A DNA stretch of 64,000 nt, from assembly GCA_963573385.1 (NCBI GenBank), contig CAUYLG010076774.1:1-64000 (forward strand), written 5' to 3'. The notes under the pieces are model-generated. The model worked only from the letters and a program-made list of their open reading frames with translations. It made no database searches and had not been told where the DNA came from. Source of the DNA: Cacajao melanocephalus (Eukaryota; Chordata; Mammalia; Primates; Pitheciidae). Both the position numbers and the translations under genes were made by a program. Positions 10,801 through 24,120 of the stretch are shown here, one piece after another (position 1 is the first letter of the stretch; the number at the start of each line of letters is the position of its first letter).

Positions 10801-12950
10801 AGTTATTTTGAATTCTCTGTCTGAAAATTCACACATCCTTGTCACTCTGGAATTGGCCCCTCATGCCTTTTGAGTTCATTTGATGAGATCATGTTTTCCT
10901 AGATTGCCTTGATGCTTGTGGATATTTGTTGATGTCTGGGCATCGAACATTTAGATATTTATTTTAATCTGCAGTCTGGGCTTATTTGTACTCATTCTTC
11001 TTCAGAAAGCTTTCCAAAATTCAAAAGAAATTGAGTGTTGTGATCTAAGTTTCTGGTCGCTGCAGCCATATCTGCATTAGGGTACACCCCAAGCCCAGTT
11101 GTATTGCGACCTTTGCAGAATCATAGAGGTAATACCTTCATGGTCTTGAGCGAGATATTGGAGAATTCTCTGGGTTACCAGTCAGAATGTCTTGTACTCT
11201 TCTGTTATTTCCCACCAATGTATGGAATTTCTCTCTTTCTGCTGAGATGCCTGGAGTTTGAGGCAGAGTAATGCAAGCATGTTCCTGGACACCACCTCTG
11301 GGTCTATACTGGGTCACACATGATGCCCACACAGTACTGGGTCTCACCAAAGTCCTGTGGAGTCTACTGCCTGACTCAACGGCATTTTAATCAGCAGGTT
11401 GTAAATCCTACCAGCCCCTTTTCTGTACCTTCAGGTCATCATGTTTTATTATGGCCCAGAGTGGGTCTAAGACTGCCAACTGAGAGCTACTGCCTAGATT
11501 TAGAGACTTGAGGAATCTACTTGGCACTTTATTTTACTGTCCCTATTCTGGTACCCAAGTTGCAGGACAAAGTCCTATTTATTTATTTATTTTATTTATT
11601 TATTTATTCTTCAGCAGAAGGAGTCTCTCCTTGTTACCACCACTGCCCCAGACCACTAGTGACTACTGCCTGGCTACCACTGATGTTTATTTAAGGCCCA
11701 AGTGGTCTTTAGTCAGTGGATGAAAAATCTTGACAGACCTGATTCTATCCCTTTAGGTCAATGGGTTCCTTTCTGGCCCTTGGTGGTTCCTGAAATGCTA
11801 CCCAAGAACTAAGGCCTGGAACCCAGGACTTTAGGAGTCTGCTTGATAATTTATTTTACCGTGGCTTAGCTGGTACTCAAGTTGTCAGCCAAAGTTTTCT
11901 TTTTCTTTTTTTTTTTTTTTCTTTTCTCTTCCTTAGCCTTTCCTCAAGCAGAAGTAGTTACTCCATATGGCCCAACACAGCTAGGAATGTGATAGATTAC
12001 ACCTGCAGCTAGTATAGTATTGGGTCTTGCCCAAGGCCCATAGAAACTACTTTTTACTTACCGATGGTGGTTATTCAAGGATCATGTGCTCTTTAGTTAT
12101 CAGGTGATGAATCCTGCCAAGACTGAATCTTTATCTTCAGTGTGGCAAGTTTCCTTCTGGCCAAGTGTAGGTCTGGAAATGTCATCTGGGAGCTAGAACC
12201 TGAAATGGGGGCTTAAGGACTCTGCATGGTGCTTAATTTACTGTGTCTGAGCTGGTATCCAAGTTGCAAGACAAAGTCATGTTTACTCTTTCCTCAAATG
12301 AAAGAAATCTCTCTCAGAACTGCAAGCTGTGCTGCCTGCAGTTGGGTGAGGGAGATGCAGGCACTCCCTTGGCCCTTCTAACTGGTGTCTCACTAGGTAA
12401 TATGCATCCCATGTTTATAAGCTCCAAGCCCAGCACAGCACTAAAACTTGCCCAGAAACTGTAAGCTTTGTGGCCTATACTGTGTTTTGAATTTATTTAG
12501 ACTGCAAGAACATTTTAGCCTGAAGCGATTACCCTCTGACTCAGGCTGGTCTAAATGCTCCCTCTAGGACCATCACTGAATTCTGCCCTGTGATGCTTTC
12601 CACTAGGACAGGGCAGCACTGAGTTCCATTGCAAAATCTAAAATCACTGTTCTCTCTCTCCCAAGCACATACATTCACTCTCCATATCACATGTTACTGC
12701 AGGGCGATGAGGGGAATAATGTTGTAGGAAATCCAAGATGTATTCCTGTTCTCCTCAGTGCGTCATTCCTTGACATAATCTTAACCTTAGGTATTGTGAT
12801 TACTCACCTGATTTTTGTTTCTTATGAGGGTGCTTTCTTATGTGGATACTTCTTTAATTTGGTGTTTCTACAAAGGGTGGCGATCACTTGAGGGGTTAAT
12901 TAAGCCATCTTGCTCAGGCTCCTCATATGCATTTTTCATTTAAATCATAG
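10801..12950 (-). other. 5'UTR of the old L1
   Basis: GC-richer than the ORFs, with repeated near-copies of a module (phrases such as 'gcagaaggagtctctcc' and 'cagcaggtgatgaatcc'-like). The same modules recur in the same order at about 37680-39400, so both elements belong to the same or sister subfamilies. Contains a TTTA simple repeat (about 11575-11610) and a pyrimidine run (11897-11935). The open frames here (12243-12464, 12691-12891) have no support. Confidence 0.65.
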
Positions 12951-13280
12951 AGAAAAAAAGATAGTTATAAAACAAAAGGTAATAATACTTGATTTCTAAA
13001 TTTACCTATATAGCTATCTTTTTTTTAAAATTGTACTTTAGATTCTGGGGTACATGTGCAGATCATGCAGGGTTGTTCCATAGGTACATACATGGCAAGA
13101 TGGTTTGCTGCCTCCATCCCCCCATCATCTATATCTGGCATTTCTCCCCACATTATCCTTCCCCACCCCCTGCTGTCCATTCCCTAGCCCCCCCCAACTC
13201 ACCCCAGTGTGTGATGCTCCCCTTCATTGTTCAACACTTGCCTATGAGTGAGATATGTGGTGTTTGGTATTCTGTTCTTG

Positions 13281-16200
13281 TCAGTCTGCTAGAATGATGG
13301 TTTCCAGACTCATCCATGCTCCTACAAAGGACATGAATTCATCATTTTTTATGGCTGAGTAGTATTCCATGGAGTATATATGCCACATTTTCTTTGTCCA
13401 GTCTATCATCGATGGGCATTTGGGTTGTTTCCAGGTCTTTGCTATTGTAAAAAGTGCCACAATGAACATACATGTGCATGTGTCTTTATAATAGAACAAC
13501 TTATAATCCTTTGGGTATACTCGGTAAAGGGATTTCTAGGTCAAATGGAATTTCTATTTCTAGATCCTTGAGAAATTGCCACATTGTCTTCACAGTGGTT
13601 GAACTAATTTACACTCATACCAACAGTGTAAAAGCGTTGCTATTTCTCCACATCCTCTCTGGATCCTCTCCAGCATCTGTTGTCTCCAGATTTTTAAATG
13701 ATCACCATTCTAACTGGTATGAGACAATTTGCATTTCTCTAATGACCAGCGATGATGAGCATTTTTTCATGTTTGTTGGCCTCATAAAGTGTCTGTTCAT
13801 ATCCTTCACCCACTTTTGAATGGCTTTGTTTTTTTCTTGTAAATGTTTTAGTTCTTTGTAGATTTTGGATATTAGCCCTTTGTCAGATAGGTAGATTGCA
13901 AAAATTTTTTTCCCATTCTGTTGGTTGCCAGTTCACTCTAATCAGTGTTTCTTTTGCTGTACAGAAGCTCTTTAGTTTAATTAGATCCCATGTGTCTATT
14001 TTGGCTTTTGTTACCATTGCTTTTGGTGTTTTAGTCATGAAGTCCTTGCCTATGCCTATGACCTGAATGGTATTGTCTAGGTTTTCTTCTAGGGTTTTTA
14101 TGATGTTAGGTCTTATGTTTAAATCTTTAATCCATCTGGAGTTGATTTTAGTGTAAGGTGTCAGGAAGGGGTCCAGTTTCTGCTATCCAATTTTCCCAAC
14201 ACCATTTATTAAACAGGTACTCCTTTCCCCATTGCTTGTTTTTGTCAGGTTTGTCAAAGATCAGGTGGTTGTAGATGTGTGGTGTTGCTTCCAAGGCCTC
14301 TGTTCTGTTCCATTGGTCTATATCTCTGTTTTGGTACCAGCACCATGTTATTTTGATTACTGTAGCCTTGTAGTATAGTTTCAAGTCAGGCAGCATGATG
14401 CCTCCAGCTTTGTTCTTTTTGCTTAGGATTTTCTTGGCTATGCAGGCTCTGTTCTGGTTCCATATGAAGTTTAAGGTGGTTTTTTCCAGTTCTGTAAAGA
14501 AAGTCATTGGTAGCTTGATGGGAATAGCATTGAATCTATAAATTACTTTGGTCAGTATGGTCATTTTCATGATATTGATTCTTCCTAACCATGAGCATGG
14601 AATGTTTTTTTCATCTGTTGTGTCCTCTCGTATTTCCTTAAGCAGCGGTTTGCAGTTCACCTTGAAGAGGTCCTTTACATCCTTTGTTAGTTGTATTCCT
14701 AAGTATTTTATTCTCTTTGTAGCAATTGTGAATGGGAGTTTGCTCATGATTTGGCTCTCTGTTTATCTGTTATTTGTGTATCGGAATGCTTGTAATTTCT
14801 GCACGTTGATTTTGTATCCTGAGACTTTGCTGAAGTTGCTTATCAGTTTCAGGAGATTTTGGGCTGAGATGATGGGGTCATCTAAATATACAATCATGTC
14901 ATCTGCAAACAGACAATTTGACTTCCTCCTTTTTTAATTGAATACCCTTCATTTCTTTTTCTTGCCTGATTGCTCTGGCTAGAACTTCCAATACTGTATT
15001 GAATTGGGGCGGTGAGAGAGGGCATCCTTATCTAGTGCCAGATTTCAAAGGGAATGCTTCCAGTTTTGCCCATTCAGTATGATACTGGCTGTGGGTTTGT
15101 TGTAAATAGCTTTTATTATTTTGTGATACATTCCATCAATACCTAGTTTATTGAGGGTTTTTAGCATAAAGGGTTCTTGTTCTCTGCATCTATTGAGATA
15201 ATCATGTAGTTTTTGTCTCTGGTTCTGTTTATGTGGTGGTTTATGTTTATAGACTCGTGTATGTTGAATCAGCCTTGCATCCCCAGGATGAAGCCTACTT
15301 GATCATGCTGAATAAGCTTTTTGATGTGCTGTTGCATTTGGTTTGCCAGTATTTTACTGAAGATTTTTGCATCAATGTTCATCATGGGTATTGGCCTGAA
15401 GTTTTCTTTTTAAATTGTGTCTCTGTCAGGTTTTGGTATCAGGATGATGTTGGTGTCATAAAATGAGTTAGGGAGGATTTTCTCTTTTTGTATTGTTTGG
15501 AATACTTTCAGAAGGAATGGTATCAGCTTCTCTTTGTACGTCTGGTAGAATTCAGCTGTAAACCCATCTAGACCTGGATTTTTTTTGGTTGGTAGGCTAT
15601 TAATTGCTGCCTCATCTTTAGCCCTTGTTATTGGTCTATTCAGGGTTTCAACTTCTTCCTGGTTTAGTTTTGGGAGAGTGCAAGTGTCCAGGAATTTATC
15701 AATTTCTTCCAGATTTACTGGTTTGTGTGCATAGAGTTGCTTGTAGTAATCTCTGATGGTAGTGTGTATTTCTGTGGAATCACTGGTGATATCCACTTTA
15801 TCTTTTTTTATTGCATCTATTTGATTCTTCTCTCTTTTCTTTCTTATTAGTCTGGCTATTGGCCTGTCTATTTTGTTGATCATTCCAAAAAACTAGCTGC
15901 TGTATTTATTGATTATTTGAAGGGTTTTTTTGTGTCTCTATCTCCTTCAGTTCTGCTCTTAGTTATTTTTTGTCTTCGGCTAGCTTTTTTGATCTTGCTC
16001 CTCTATCTCTTTCAATTTTGACGATAGGGTGTCAATTTTAGATCTTTTTCTTGTTTCTCTTGTGGGCATTTATTCTATAAACTTTCCTTTAGACACTGCT
16101 TTAAATGTGTCCCGGAGATCCTGGTATGTTGTGTCTTCGTTCTCATTGGTTTTGGAGAACATGTTTATTTGTGCCTTCATTTCATTATTTATCCAGTCAA

Positions 16201-16433
16201 CATTCAGGGGCCAGTTGTTCAGTTTCCATGAAGTTGTGAGGTTTTGAGTTAGTTTCTTAATCCTGAGTTCTAACTTGATTGCACTGTGGTCTTAGAGACT
16301 GTTTGTTATGATTTTCATTCTTTTGCATTTACTGAGGAGTGATTTACTTCCAATTATGTGGTAGATTTTAGAGTAAGTTTGATGTAGTGCTGAGAAGAAT
16401 GTATCTTCTGTGGATTTGGAATGGAGAATACTG
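13281..16433 (-). pseudogene. L1 ORF2 lacking its endonuclease domain
   Basis: ORF2 normally encodes an endonuclease, reverse transcriptase and Cys-rich C-terminus (about 1275 residues). Open minus-strand pieces are 15410-15883 (157 codons, linker and start of RT, containing [18 protein letters not shown]), 14148-14747 (199 codons, RT thumb and beyond, containing the [12 protein letters not shown] motif and the [14 protein letters not shown] stretch) and 13281-13499 (72 codons, C-terminal end). Stops and frameshifts separate them, including the RT catalytic region around 14990-15400. The endonuclease end is replaced by ORF1 sequence at about 16433. Confidence 0.85.
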
Positions 16434-17270
16434 TAGATGAATATTGGCCTCCACTCTCTCTGGCTTGTAGGGTTTCTGCAGAGGGATCTGATGTGAATCT
16501 GATGGGCTTCCCTTTGTGGGTGACCCGACCTTTCTTTCTGGCTGCCCTTAGCATTTTTTTCTTCATTTCAACCCTGGTGAATGTGACAGTCATGTACCTT
16601 GGGATTTCTCTTCTTGAGAAGTATCTTTGTGGTATTCTCTGTTTTTCCTGTATTTGAATGTTGGCCTGCTTTGCTAGGTTGGGGAAGTTCTGGATAATAT
16701 CCTGAAGAGTGTTTTCCAGCTTGGATTTATTCTCCTTGTCATTTTCCTGTACACTAATCAAGAATTGATTAGGTCTTTTCACATAGTCCCATATTTCTTG
16801 GAGGCTTTGTTCATTTCTTTTCACTCTTTTTTTTTCTTTTCTTGCCTTATCATTTTATTTCATTGATTTGATCTTCCATCTCTGATATCCTTTCTTCTGC
16901 TTGATAAATTCCACTATTGAAACTTGTGTAAGATCCGTGAAGTTCTTGTGCAAGCTTCGTGAAGTTCTCGTGCTGTGATTTTCAGCTCCATCAAGTCATT
17001 AATGTTCTTCTCTAAGCTTCTTATTTGTAGTTAGCATTTTGTCTAATCTTTTTTCAAGGTTTTCAGTTTCTTTGCATTGGGTTAGAACATATTCCTTTAG
17101 CTCAGAGAAGTTTATTTTTACCCACCTTCTGAAGCCTTCTTCTGTCAATTCATCAAATTCATGCTCCATCTTGTTTTGTTCCCTTGCTGGGAAGAAATTG
17201 TGTTCCCTTGGTGGGGCAAGGCATTCTGGTCTTTGATGGTTTCATCTTTTTTGCTCTTGTTTCTTCCCAT
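16434..17270 (-). pseudogene. L1 ORF1 remnant fused to ORF2 remnant
   Basis: The start codon is at 17268-17270 on the minus strand, followed by a Lys/Asn-rich start and coiled-coil-coding sequence with stops. The frame 16354-16824 (156 codons) covers the RNA-recognition and C-terminal domains: residues about 1-25 match the LQEIWDYVKRPN stretch, and residues about 95-125 match the RAARKKGRVTHKGKPIR and ETLQARESGG stretches. The last part of ORF1 is cut by the deletion, so the frame runs on into antisense ORF2 sequence. The broken coiled coil means no intact trimeric chaperone could be made. Confidence 0.8.
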
Positions 17271-18041
17271 CTTCTTGGATTTATCTATCTTTGATTTCAG
17301 GTAGCTGCTTGGGGAGGCAGCCTTTCCTTTGTCTGCCTGCAGAGGTGTTGTTGGGCTGCCATGGATTCAGTGGAGCTGCTGTGTAGATTTCCTGTGTCTT
17401 TTGTTTACTCAAGATGATTAGTCCTGCCTCTGTAATAACAGCTGCTCTGTCGTCTACTGAGCTCGATTGTTCCTGTTCACGCTCTAACTGATGTGCTGGC
17501 TGTGATACTCTCAAGTGAGAGGGCTTCAGCCTGCTAGGCTTTGTGGGAGAGGGATCCTCCCAGCCATATTGCCTGATTCCCTGCTTTCAGTTCTCTTTCT
17601 TTCTGGGGGGCAGGTAGTTCTGTCTCCTGGGCTTTCTCGTCATCAGTCAGCTCTTCCACCTAGATCTGTGCCAACAACCCTGGCACTGCCGGAGTTGCTG
17701 TTCAGCCCTGTTCAGGCAGCTTGCGGGGGATTTTCAGCCTGGCGAAGATCTCATGTTCTGTGGGTTGTGGAAGGCTTGGGTGAAGTGCAGTATGTGAACC
17801 GAAGTCTGGGAAGGGGAGAGCCCCAGATCCTCCAGTCAGATGCACACACACCACCTGGGTGGGGCAGTGCCCTGCCCTGCCTCAACTTGCCCTCTTTGGT
17901 TTATACCCACTGTCCAACTAGACCCACAAAATGAACCTGGTACCTCGTTTGGAACTGTGGAGACCACATGGCTTCTGCATCTCTCTTGCTGGGAACTGCA
18001 TTCTGGAGCTGTCTCTACTCGGTCATCTTGGAAACCTACTG
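17271..18041 (-). other. 5'UTR of the younger L1, with antisense open frame
   Basis: A GC-rich L1 promoter region whose outer end carries the typical reverse of 'aagatggcc' (catcttgg at 18023-18030). On the opposite (+) strand the frame 17515-17934 stays open for 139 codons. It lies where primate L1s can carry the antisense ORF0, but I cannot confirm homology to ORF0. Confidence 0.6.
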
Positions 18042-18330
18042 TATAGCTACCTTTAATATTGTTTATATTCATTTGTCTGGCTCCAAGTTACCTTTGATTT
18101 CAACCTGAAGGTATTCTCTTAGCATCTCTCTTAGGTTACATCTATTATTGAGGAATTTCCTCAGTTTTTGATTGTCTAGGAATGTCTTAATTTCTTCTTC
18201 ATTCTTGAAGGACAGTTTTGCTGTATATAAAATTTGGGAATTACATATTTTTTCTTCAGCATTTTAAATATGTCATCTACTGCCTTCTGACTTTCATAGT
18301 TTTTAAAGACAAACTGTATGTTCATTTTAC
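18042..18330 (-). mobile_element. Old L1M fragment
   Basis: Antisense match to the spacer between ORF1 and ORF2 of old L1s (the 'cttgaaggacagttttgctg' and 'ttcagcattttaaatatgtcat' type sequence). It flanks the insertion point of the younger L1. Confidence 0.5.
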
Positions 18331-19769
18331 TGAAGATCCCTTTGTTGCCAGTGCCCCCAGCAAAATTAGGGTTCTAGTGCCGGAATGGAAAGCAACTTTT
18401 TCATAACAGAAAATAAAAGAGAGCTAAACCTGGGTGTTTATACTGTGCCTTTTATAAGACTTTTTAAAAAAATCTGATAAATGGCCTAATGTCTTGTTGT
18501 CCAACCCTTGACCAGGGAATCCCTCACACATAAAAATTATTTGCATATTGGTAAAACTAGCATAGTTTCCAATGACCAAAATTTCTCCTATTTTCTCCTC
18601 ATTTTCTCCATTGTTTGAGAGCAGCATCAAGTCTATACTTGCAATGTACTAATCTAAATTTGAGTCACCTCAAATATCATGGCATTAACTACCTCCAAAA
18701 TTACTCAGAGTTCTGGAACTAAACACAATTTGCCCCACATGAGATGAAGAAATATTAATGAAAGAATTATCTTAGGAGTATAAACAGAATTACAGTGACT
18801 GACAACTAACGGTGAGTCACCCAAGCAACATGGGGAGCCAATACCTCTAGGAATGAAGAAACAAGAGAAAGAAATACTAATACTATAACCCTCTTAAACA
18901 TCTGATCTCTGTTTTCAGCACAGTCTCCTCACCACAGCTCTGGAACCACATATCTTTATAAGAGACACATCCACCCGGGTTTTGCACAGGCATCTTACAT
19001 TTAACATATTCCAACTTGAATTCATCATTTTCTGCTCCACTTTCAAAACTTCTGCTCTTCTACATGTATCAATTTTCATAACAGGAATCACCACATTCCC
19101 AGTCACTAAACTCTAAAAATTCCTCATCTTTTTCTTTCCTCTCACTGTTTCTCACATCATCCAATTTGTTGTTAAATCTCTTCATAAGCATTATTTCAAC
19201 GTATTTTACATTTACTGTCTCTTCTGTGCAACTACTTCTGGCTTCCTCATCCAGGCCCTCATAGATTTCTGCTTAAATACTTTGAAACACATGCCATGAG
19301 TACCGCTAATGTAACAGTCACCATGATGAACAAAAACATAGTCTCCCTTCAGAGTTTATAGTCTAGTAAAAGAAACTAACAACAAAAGACAAAAATCATA
19401 ATACAATACGATGAGTGTTATAGTAGTATGAATATAAAAAATTTTATGGCAAATAGACTAGAAAAATACTGTTGCAGATCTGCACATGCACAGAAATACG
19501 GCTAAGGAAGCTAATCAGAGAGAAGCCTCAAACTTTTACAGTGGCAGGCAACACTTAGACTATATACTCTTTTATAGTTTCCCTGCTCTAGCTAGATTCA
19601 CAGACTCATGCTGGGATTTGGGGCTGGTTCTGAACTCCAGCTTGCTTTACTCGGACCCTGAAACCCCACCATTTTCTTATAAGTTTCTTATCAATGCTTG
19701 AATTCTGCTCTTCATGCAGTTGACCACTGACTGAAATCTTTCTCTGGAATTTATACTGGCCAGTCTGTT
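18331..19769. other. Unique AT-rich DNA
   Basis: I recognise no repeat family and no convincing coding frame. Short open frames on both strands (60-70 codons) are at chance level. Confidence 0.5.
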
Positions 19770-19900
19770 TTAATATCCTTCAACTTATTTTATCCTTACA
19801 CCAAGATCCTCAGAATTTTAGAAGTCAAATGAGTTCCCCAAGGTCACACAAGTAGACAGTGATAAAATTTAGTTATAGTCCCACATCTACTGAGTGAGTT
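19770..19900 (+). repeat. MIR fragment
   Basis: Contains the MIR core pattern: 'gtcaaatgagttccccaaggtcacacaa' style sequence followed by a degraded tail. MIRs are ancient tRNA-derived SINEs. Confidence 0.5.
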
Positions 19901-20163
19901 CGCATTTAGTGGTCTATGAAAATGCAATAGTTCTCAAGAGAAAAGAGTGTACCTCCATCTTTTCTATCCCATTAAGCCAACCCATTCTCACAGCTGTCTA
20001 GGACTTGTTGTTAATAAATATGGACAAACTTCATTTATATCTTTAGTTCCCTTAGGGGTAAAGCAGATTGTGTCTGTGTTTTTCCAGTCTAATATTCCAG
20101 ACCATGCCAACATTCCAACTTATCTTCCTGGGATATGCTCTTTCTCCTTTTGGCTATAAAGGT

Positions 20164-20570
20164 TGACATGGTTTGGCTCTGTAGGCTCATCCAAATCTTA
20201 TTTCAAATTTTAATCCCCACATGTCGAGGGAGAAGCCCATAATCCCTACATGTCAAGGGATAAGCCTGGTGGGAGGTGACTGGATCATGAAGCAGTTTCC
20301 CCTTTGCTGTTCTCCTGAAAATAAATGAGTTCTCAGGAGGCCTGATGGTATTATAAGTGTTTGAGAGTTCCTCCTTCACACATTTTCTCTCTCTCTTTCC
20401 TGGCACTCTGTGAAGAAAGAACTTGCTTCTCCTTTGCCTTCTGCCATGACTGTAAATTTCCTGAGGCCTTCATCAGCTATGTGGAACTGTGAGTCAATTA
20501 AACTTCTTTCCTTTATAAATTACCCAGTTTCAGGTATTTATTTATAGCAGTGTGAAAATGGATTAATACA
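20164..20570 (+). mobile_element. MSTA-like ERVL-MaLR solo LTR
   Basis: Begins tgacatggtttggctctg, contains the diagnostic 'ggtgggaggtgactggatcatg' type block and 'cctgaggcc...gtgagtcaattaaac', and ends ggattaataca. About 407 bp, complete. Flanks aaggt/agggt may be a worn 5-bp target repeat. The frame on the opposite strand at 20203-20406 is not a gene. Confidence 0.85.
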
Positions 20571-20852
20571 GGGTGAATGGAAGTTCCCTGGGAATAGGTA
20601 AAAGATTTGGGAAGGGTTGTCAAATAGTGAGAAAAGGAAACTCCCAAAGGCAACTTGGCAAATCTCTTGAAGAGTTCAGTGCTGGCAATGCTGGTTTTTT
20701 AATAGCTTATTTGCATTAGTCTCAGGAAAGGATAGGGCCCAAATACTTTCTCTCTGAAAAGACTAGATGATTTCCTGTTCTAAGGCGAATCTTAAGTTAT
20801 TTTATGACTCCTGGCATTTAAAATTACTTCAAAGGTGATTGACATGGGGAAA
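20571..20852. other. Unique DNA between LTR and L1
   Basis: No repeat or gene recognised. Confidence 0.4.
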
Positions 20853-21840
20853 AAAAATGGTGGATAGGAAACAGGACTAGATTGCAGCTCCCACTTGGAC
20901 GGACAGAGCATGGTGTGGAGCCTCATGTCATAAACCTTTGCTCCAGAGCTACTACAGGAATATGCCAAAAAAGCTGAGAGAATTCACAGATCCTCTGAAG
21001 GAAAGGATTGCTCCTGCAGAATGTAGGAGACAACCCACATACTGTGAGTGCCCAAGCAGCAAAAGTTGTAAAGGGGGAACATTTATCCCTGAACACACAC
21101 ACTCACTGGAGAACCTGAAGGTCTAGACCACTGGAGAAGGATTTGACCTTGCCATGATCTGAGTCAAATTAGAGAACCAAGTGATATACAGGGGTAAAGA
21201 CAGCAGCTAAAAAACTGTGAGCTTTATGGGTCCCCTGGGATACCATTTCTGCCTTGTCTCACAGGGGTCATCAGAGAGGACTGCCAGAGGAACTCAGAAA
21301 AGACCCCTGGGAGAAGCAAATCCTCAGCTGAACTTTGTGACAATTCCAACTGAACATGAAATCTCCTGGAGAGAACTCAGGGGAGGGCATGAATATGGTG
21401 CACAGACTCAACAGGCAGAGAGGCATAAAGCCCTGCTTGCTTTCTTAGCTGGGAGGCTGGTAGCCTGGTGCAAGTTCTCAGTTCTACTCACCACTGCCTG
21501 GAAACAAATTTGATGTTGTTTGTTGGGGGGTGGTATGGTGGGAATGAGGCTGGTTTTTAGGGTTGCATGGGAGCTGGGTGAGACCTGTAACTGCCAGCTT
21601 TCCCCCACTTCCCTGAGACCCTGCATGACACAGCAGAGGCAGCCATACCTCCATGCCCCATAACAGCAGCAACCAATGCCCAAGGGGAGTAAAACCTAAC
21701 CCTGCCCCCCACCTGATGGTCCTTTTCTATCCATCCTGGTAGATGAACACAAAGGCCATGTTATCTTGGGAGTTCTAGGACCCCACCTACCACCTAATCC
21801 TCCCTATACCACTACAGCTAATGCTCACTAGAAAGTGCCG

Positions 21841-22505
21841 CTTTTACACTGTTGGTGGGAGTGTAAATTAGTTCAACCACTGTGGAAGACAGTGTGGTGA
21901 TTCCTCAAGGTCTAGAAATACAAATACCATTTTACCCAGCAATCCCATTACTGGGTATATACCCAAAGGATTATAAATCATTCTATTATAAAGATGCATG
22001 CACATGTGTGTTTATTGTGGCACTGTTCACAATAGCAAAGACTTGGAACCCAGCCAAATGCCCATCAATGATAGCCTGAATAAAGAAAATGTGGCACATA
22101 TACACCATGGAATACTATGCAGCCATAAAAAAGAATGAGTTCATGTCTTTTGCAAGAACATGGATGAATCTGGAAACCATCATTCTCAGCAAACTGACAC
22201 AAGAACAGAAAACCAAACACCACATGTTCTCACTTATAAGTGAGTGTTGAACAATGAGAATGCATGGACACAGGGAGGGGGATATCACACACTGGGGCCT
22301 CTTGGGGGCTGAAGGGCTAGGGAAGGGATAGCAGGGGGTGGGAAGATTGGGGAAGGATAACATTAAGAGAAATACCTAATGTAAATGATGAGGGGATGGA
22401 TGCAGCAAGCCACCATGGCATGTGTATACCTATGTAACTATCCTGTACAATCTGCACATATACCCCAGAACTTAAAGTATAATTTTAAAAAAAGAAAAGA
22501 AAAAA
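21841..22505 (+). mobile_element. 5'-truncated primate L1 3' end with target duplication
   Basis: Covers the end of ORF2 (frame pieces such as IPFYPAIPLLGIYPKDYKS on the plus strand), the 3'UTR with its G-rich stretch (22270-22340), and an A-rich tail at 22480-22503. The flanks agaaagtgccgc (21830-21841) and agaatgtgccac (22504-22515) form the target-site duplication. The host L1 5'UTR resumes right after. Among the least diverged L1 sequence in the window. Confidence 0.85.
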
Positions 22506-22973
22506 GAATGTGCCACCTTCTTGCAAAAAGCCAACCAGCACCAAAATAGTGCATTAAACAATCAAAACTAAGAACCCTCACAGAGTCCATTTCACTCCTC
22601 TGACACCTCCATCAGACCAGGGGCTGGTATCCATGGCTATGAGACCTGAAGACAGTCCACATCACAGGACTCTATGCAGAAAATACTCAATACCATCCCA
22701 GAGCCTGATAGCCATGCTGAGTGGCTAGATCCAGAAGAGAAATAACAATGACTACAGTTCTGTTCTCAGGAAACCACATCCCTAGGAAAAGACAGAAAAT
22801 ACTACAAGGGAGTGTCCTATGGGACAGAAGGATCTGAACAGCAGCTTTGAGCTCCAGATCTTCCCTCTGACAGAGCCTACCGAAATGAGAACGAACCAGA
22901 AAAACAATTCTGGTAATATGACAAAACAAGGTTTGTTAGTACCCTCCCACCAAATCACACTATCTCACCAGCA

Positions 22974-23528
22974 ATGGATCCAAACCAAGAAGAAATCCCT
23001 GATTTACCTGAAAAAGAATTCAGAAGGTCAATTAAGCTAATCAAGGAGCCACCAGAGAAAGGTGAAGTCCAATTTAAGGAAATAAAAAAAAAGATAGAAG
23101 AAATATCGGAAGAAATCTTCAGTGAAATAGATAGCATAAGTGAAAAACAATCACACCTTCAGGCTATAAAGAACACACTTAGAGAAGTGCAAAATATTCT
23201 GGAAAATCTCAGCAATAGAATAGAACAAGGAGAAAAAAAAGCAGAACTCAAAAATGAGGTTTTCAAATTAACCCAATTCAACAAAGACAAATAATAAAAT
23301 ATTAGAAAATTAACGGAGCCTAGTACGGGATTATGTTAAATGACAAAACCCAAGAATAATTGGCATTCCTGAGGAAGAAGAGAAATCTGAAAGTTTTGAA
23401 AACATATATGAAGTGATAATCGAGAAAAACTTCCCCAGTCTTGCTAGAGACCTAAACATTCAAATACAAGAAGCTCAAAGAACTCCTGAGAAATTAGCAT
23501 TGTCATCAGATTATCTAAAGTCAAGATG
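22974..23528 (+). pseudogene. L1 ORF1, coiled-coil and RNA-binding parts
   Basis: Opens with ATG at 22974 and stays open for 106 codons. The Glu/Lys-rich helix (EIKKKIEEISEEIFSEID) and the NILENLSNRIEQGEKKAEL stretch match the ORF1 coiled coil. A stop after KDK at 23294 ends the frame, but homologous sequence continues (for example IIGIPEEEEK-like at about 23355) to the Alu insertion at 23529. ORF1 is usually about 338 residues. Confidence 0.8.
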
Positions 23529-23911
<383 letters not shown>

Positions 23912-24120
23912 TTATTAGCCAAGAATTTTGTATCCAGTGAATCTAAGCTTCATAAATGAAAAATACCACTTTTTTCAGATAAACAAATGCTAAAAATATT
24001 TGCCACTAATAAGCCAGCACTAGAAGAATTGCTAAAAGGAGCCCTAAATATTGAAACAAACCCTGGAAACACACAAAAACAGAATTTTCTTAAATCATAA
24101 ATCTCACAGTACCTACAACA

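Larger units (their letters stand above)
13010..18041 (-). mobile_element. Younger L1 (L1PA/L1PB-like), 5' end present, internal deletion
   Basis: The minus strand runs 5'UTR (about 17271-18041), ORF1 (from 17270), ORF2, 3'UTR and an A-rich tail at 13017-13025. Near-identical flanks, tatagctatct (13010-13020) and tatagctacct (18042-18052), are the target-site duplication. The span is about 5.0 kb, roughly 1 kb short of a full L1. The missing part is the ORF1 C-terminal end plus the ORF2 endonuclease, joined near 16433. ORF2 RT parts stay open over long stretches, so this copy is clearly younger than 1416-12950. Confidence 0.85.
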
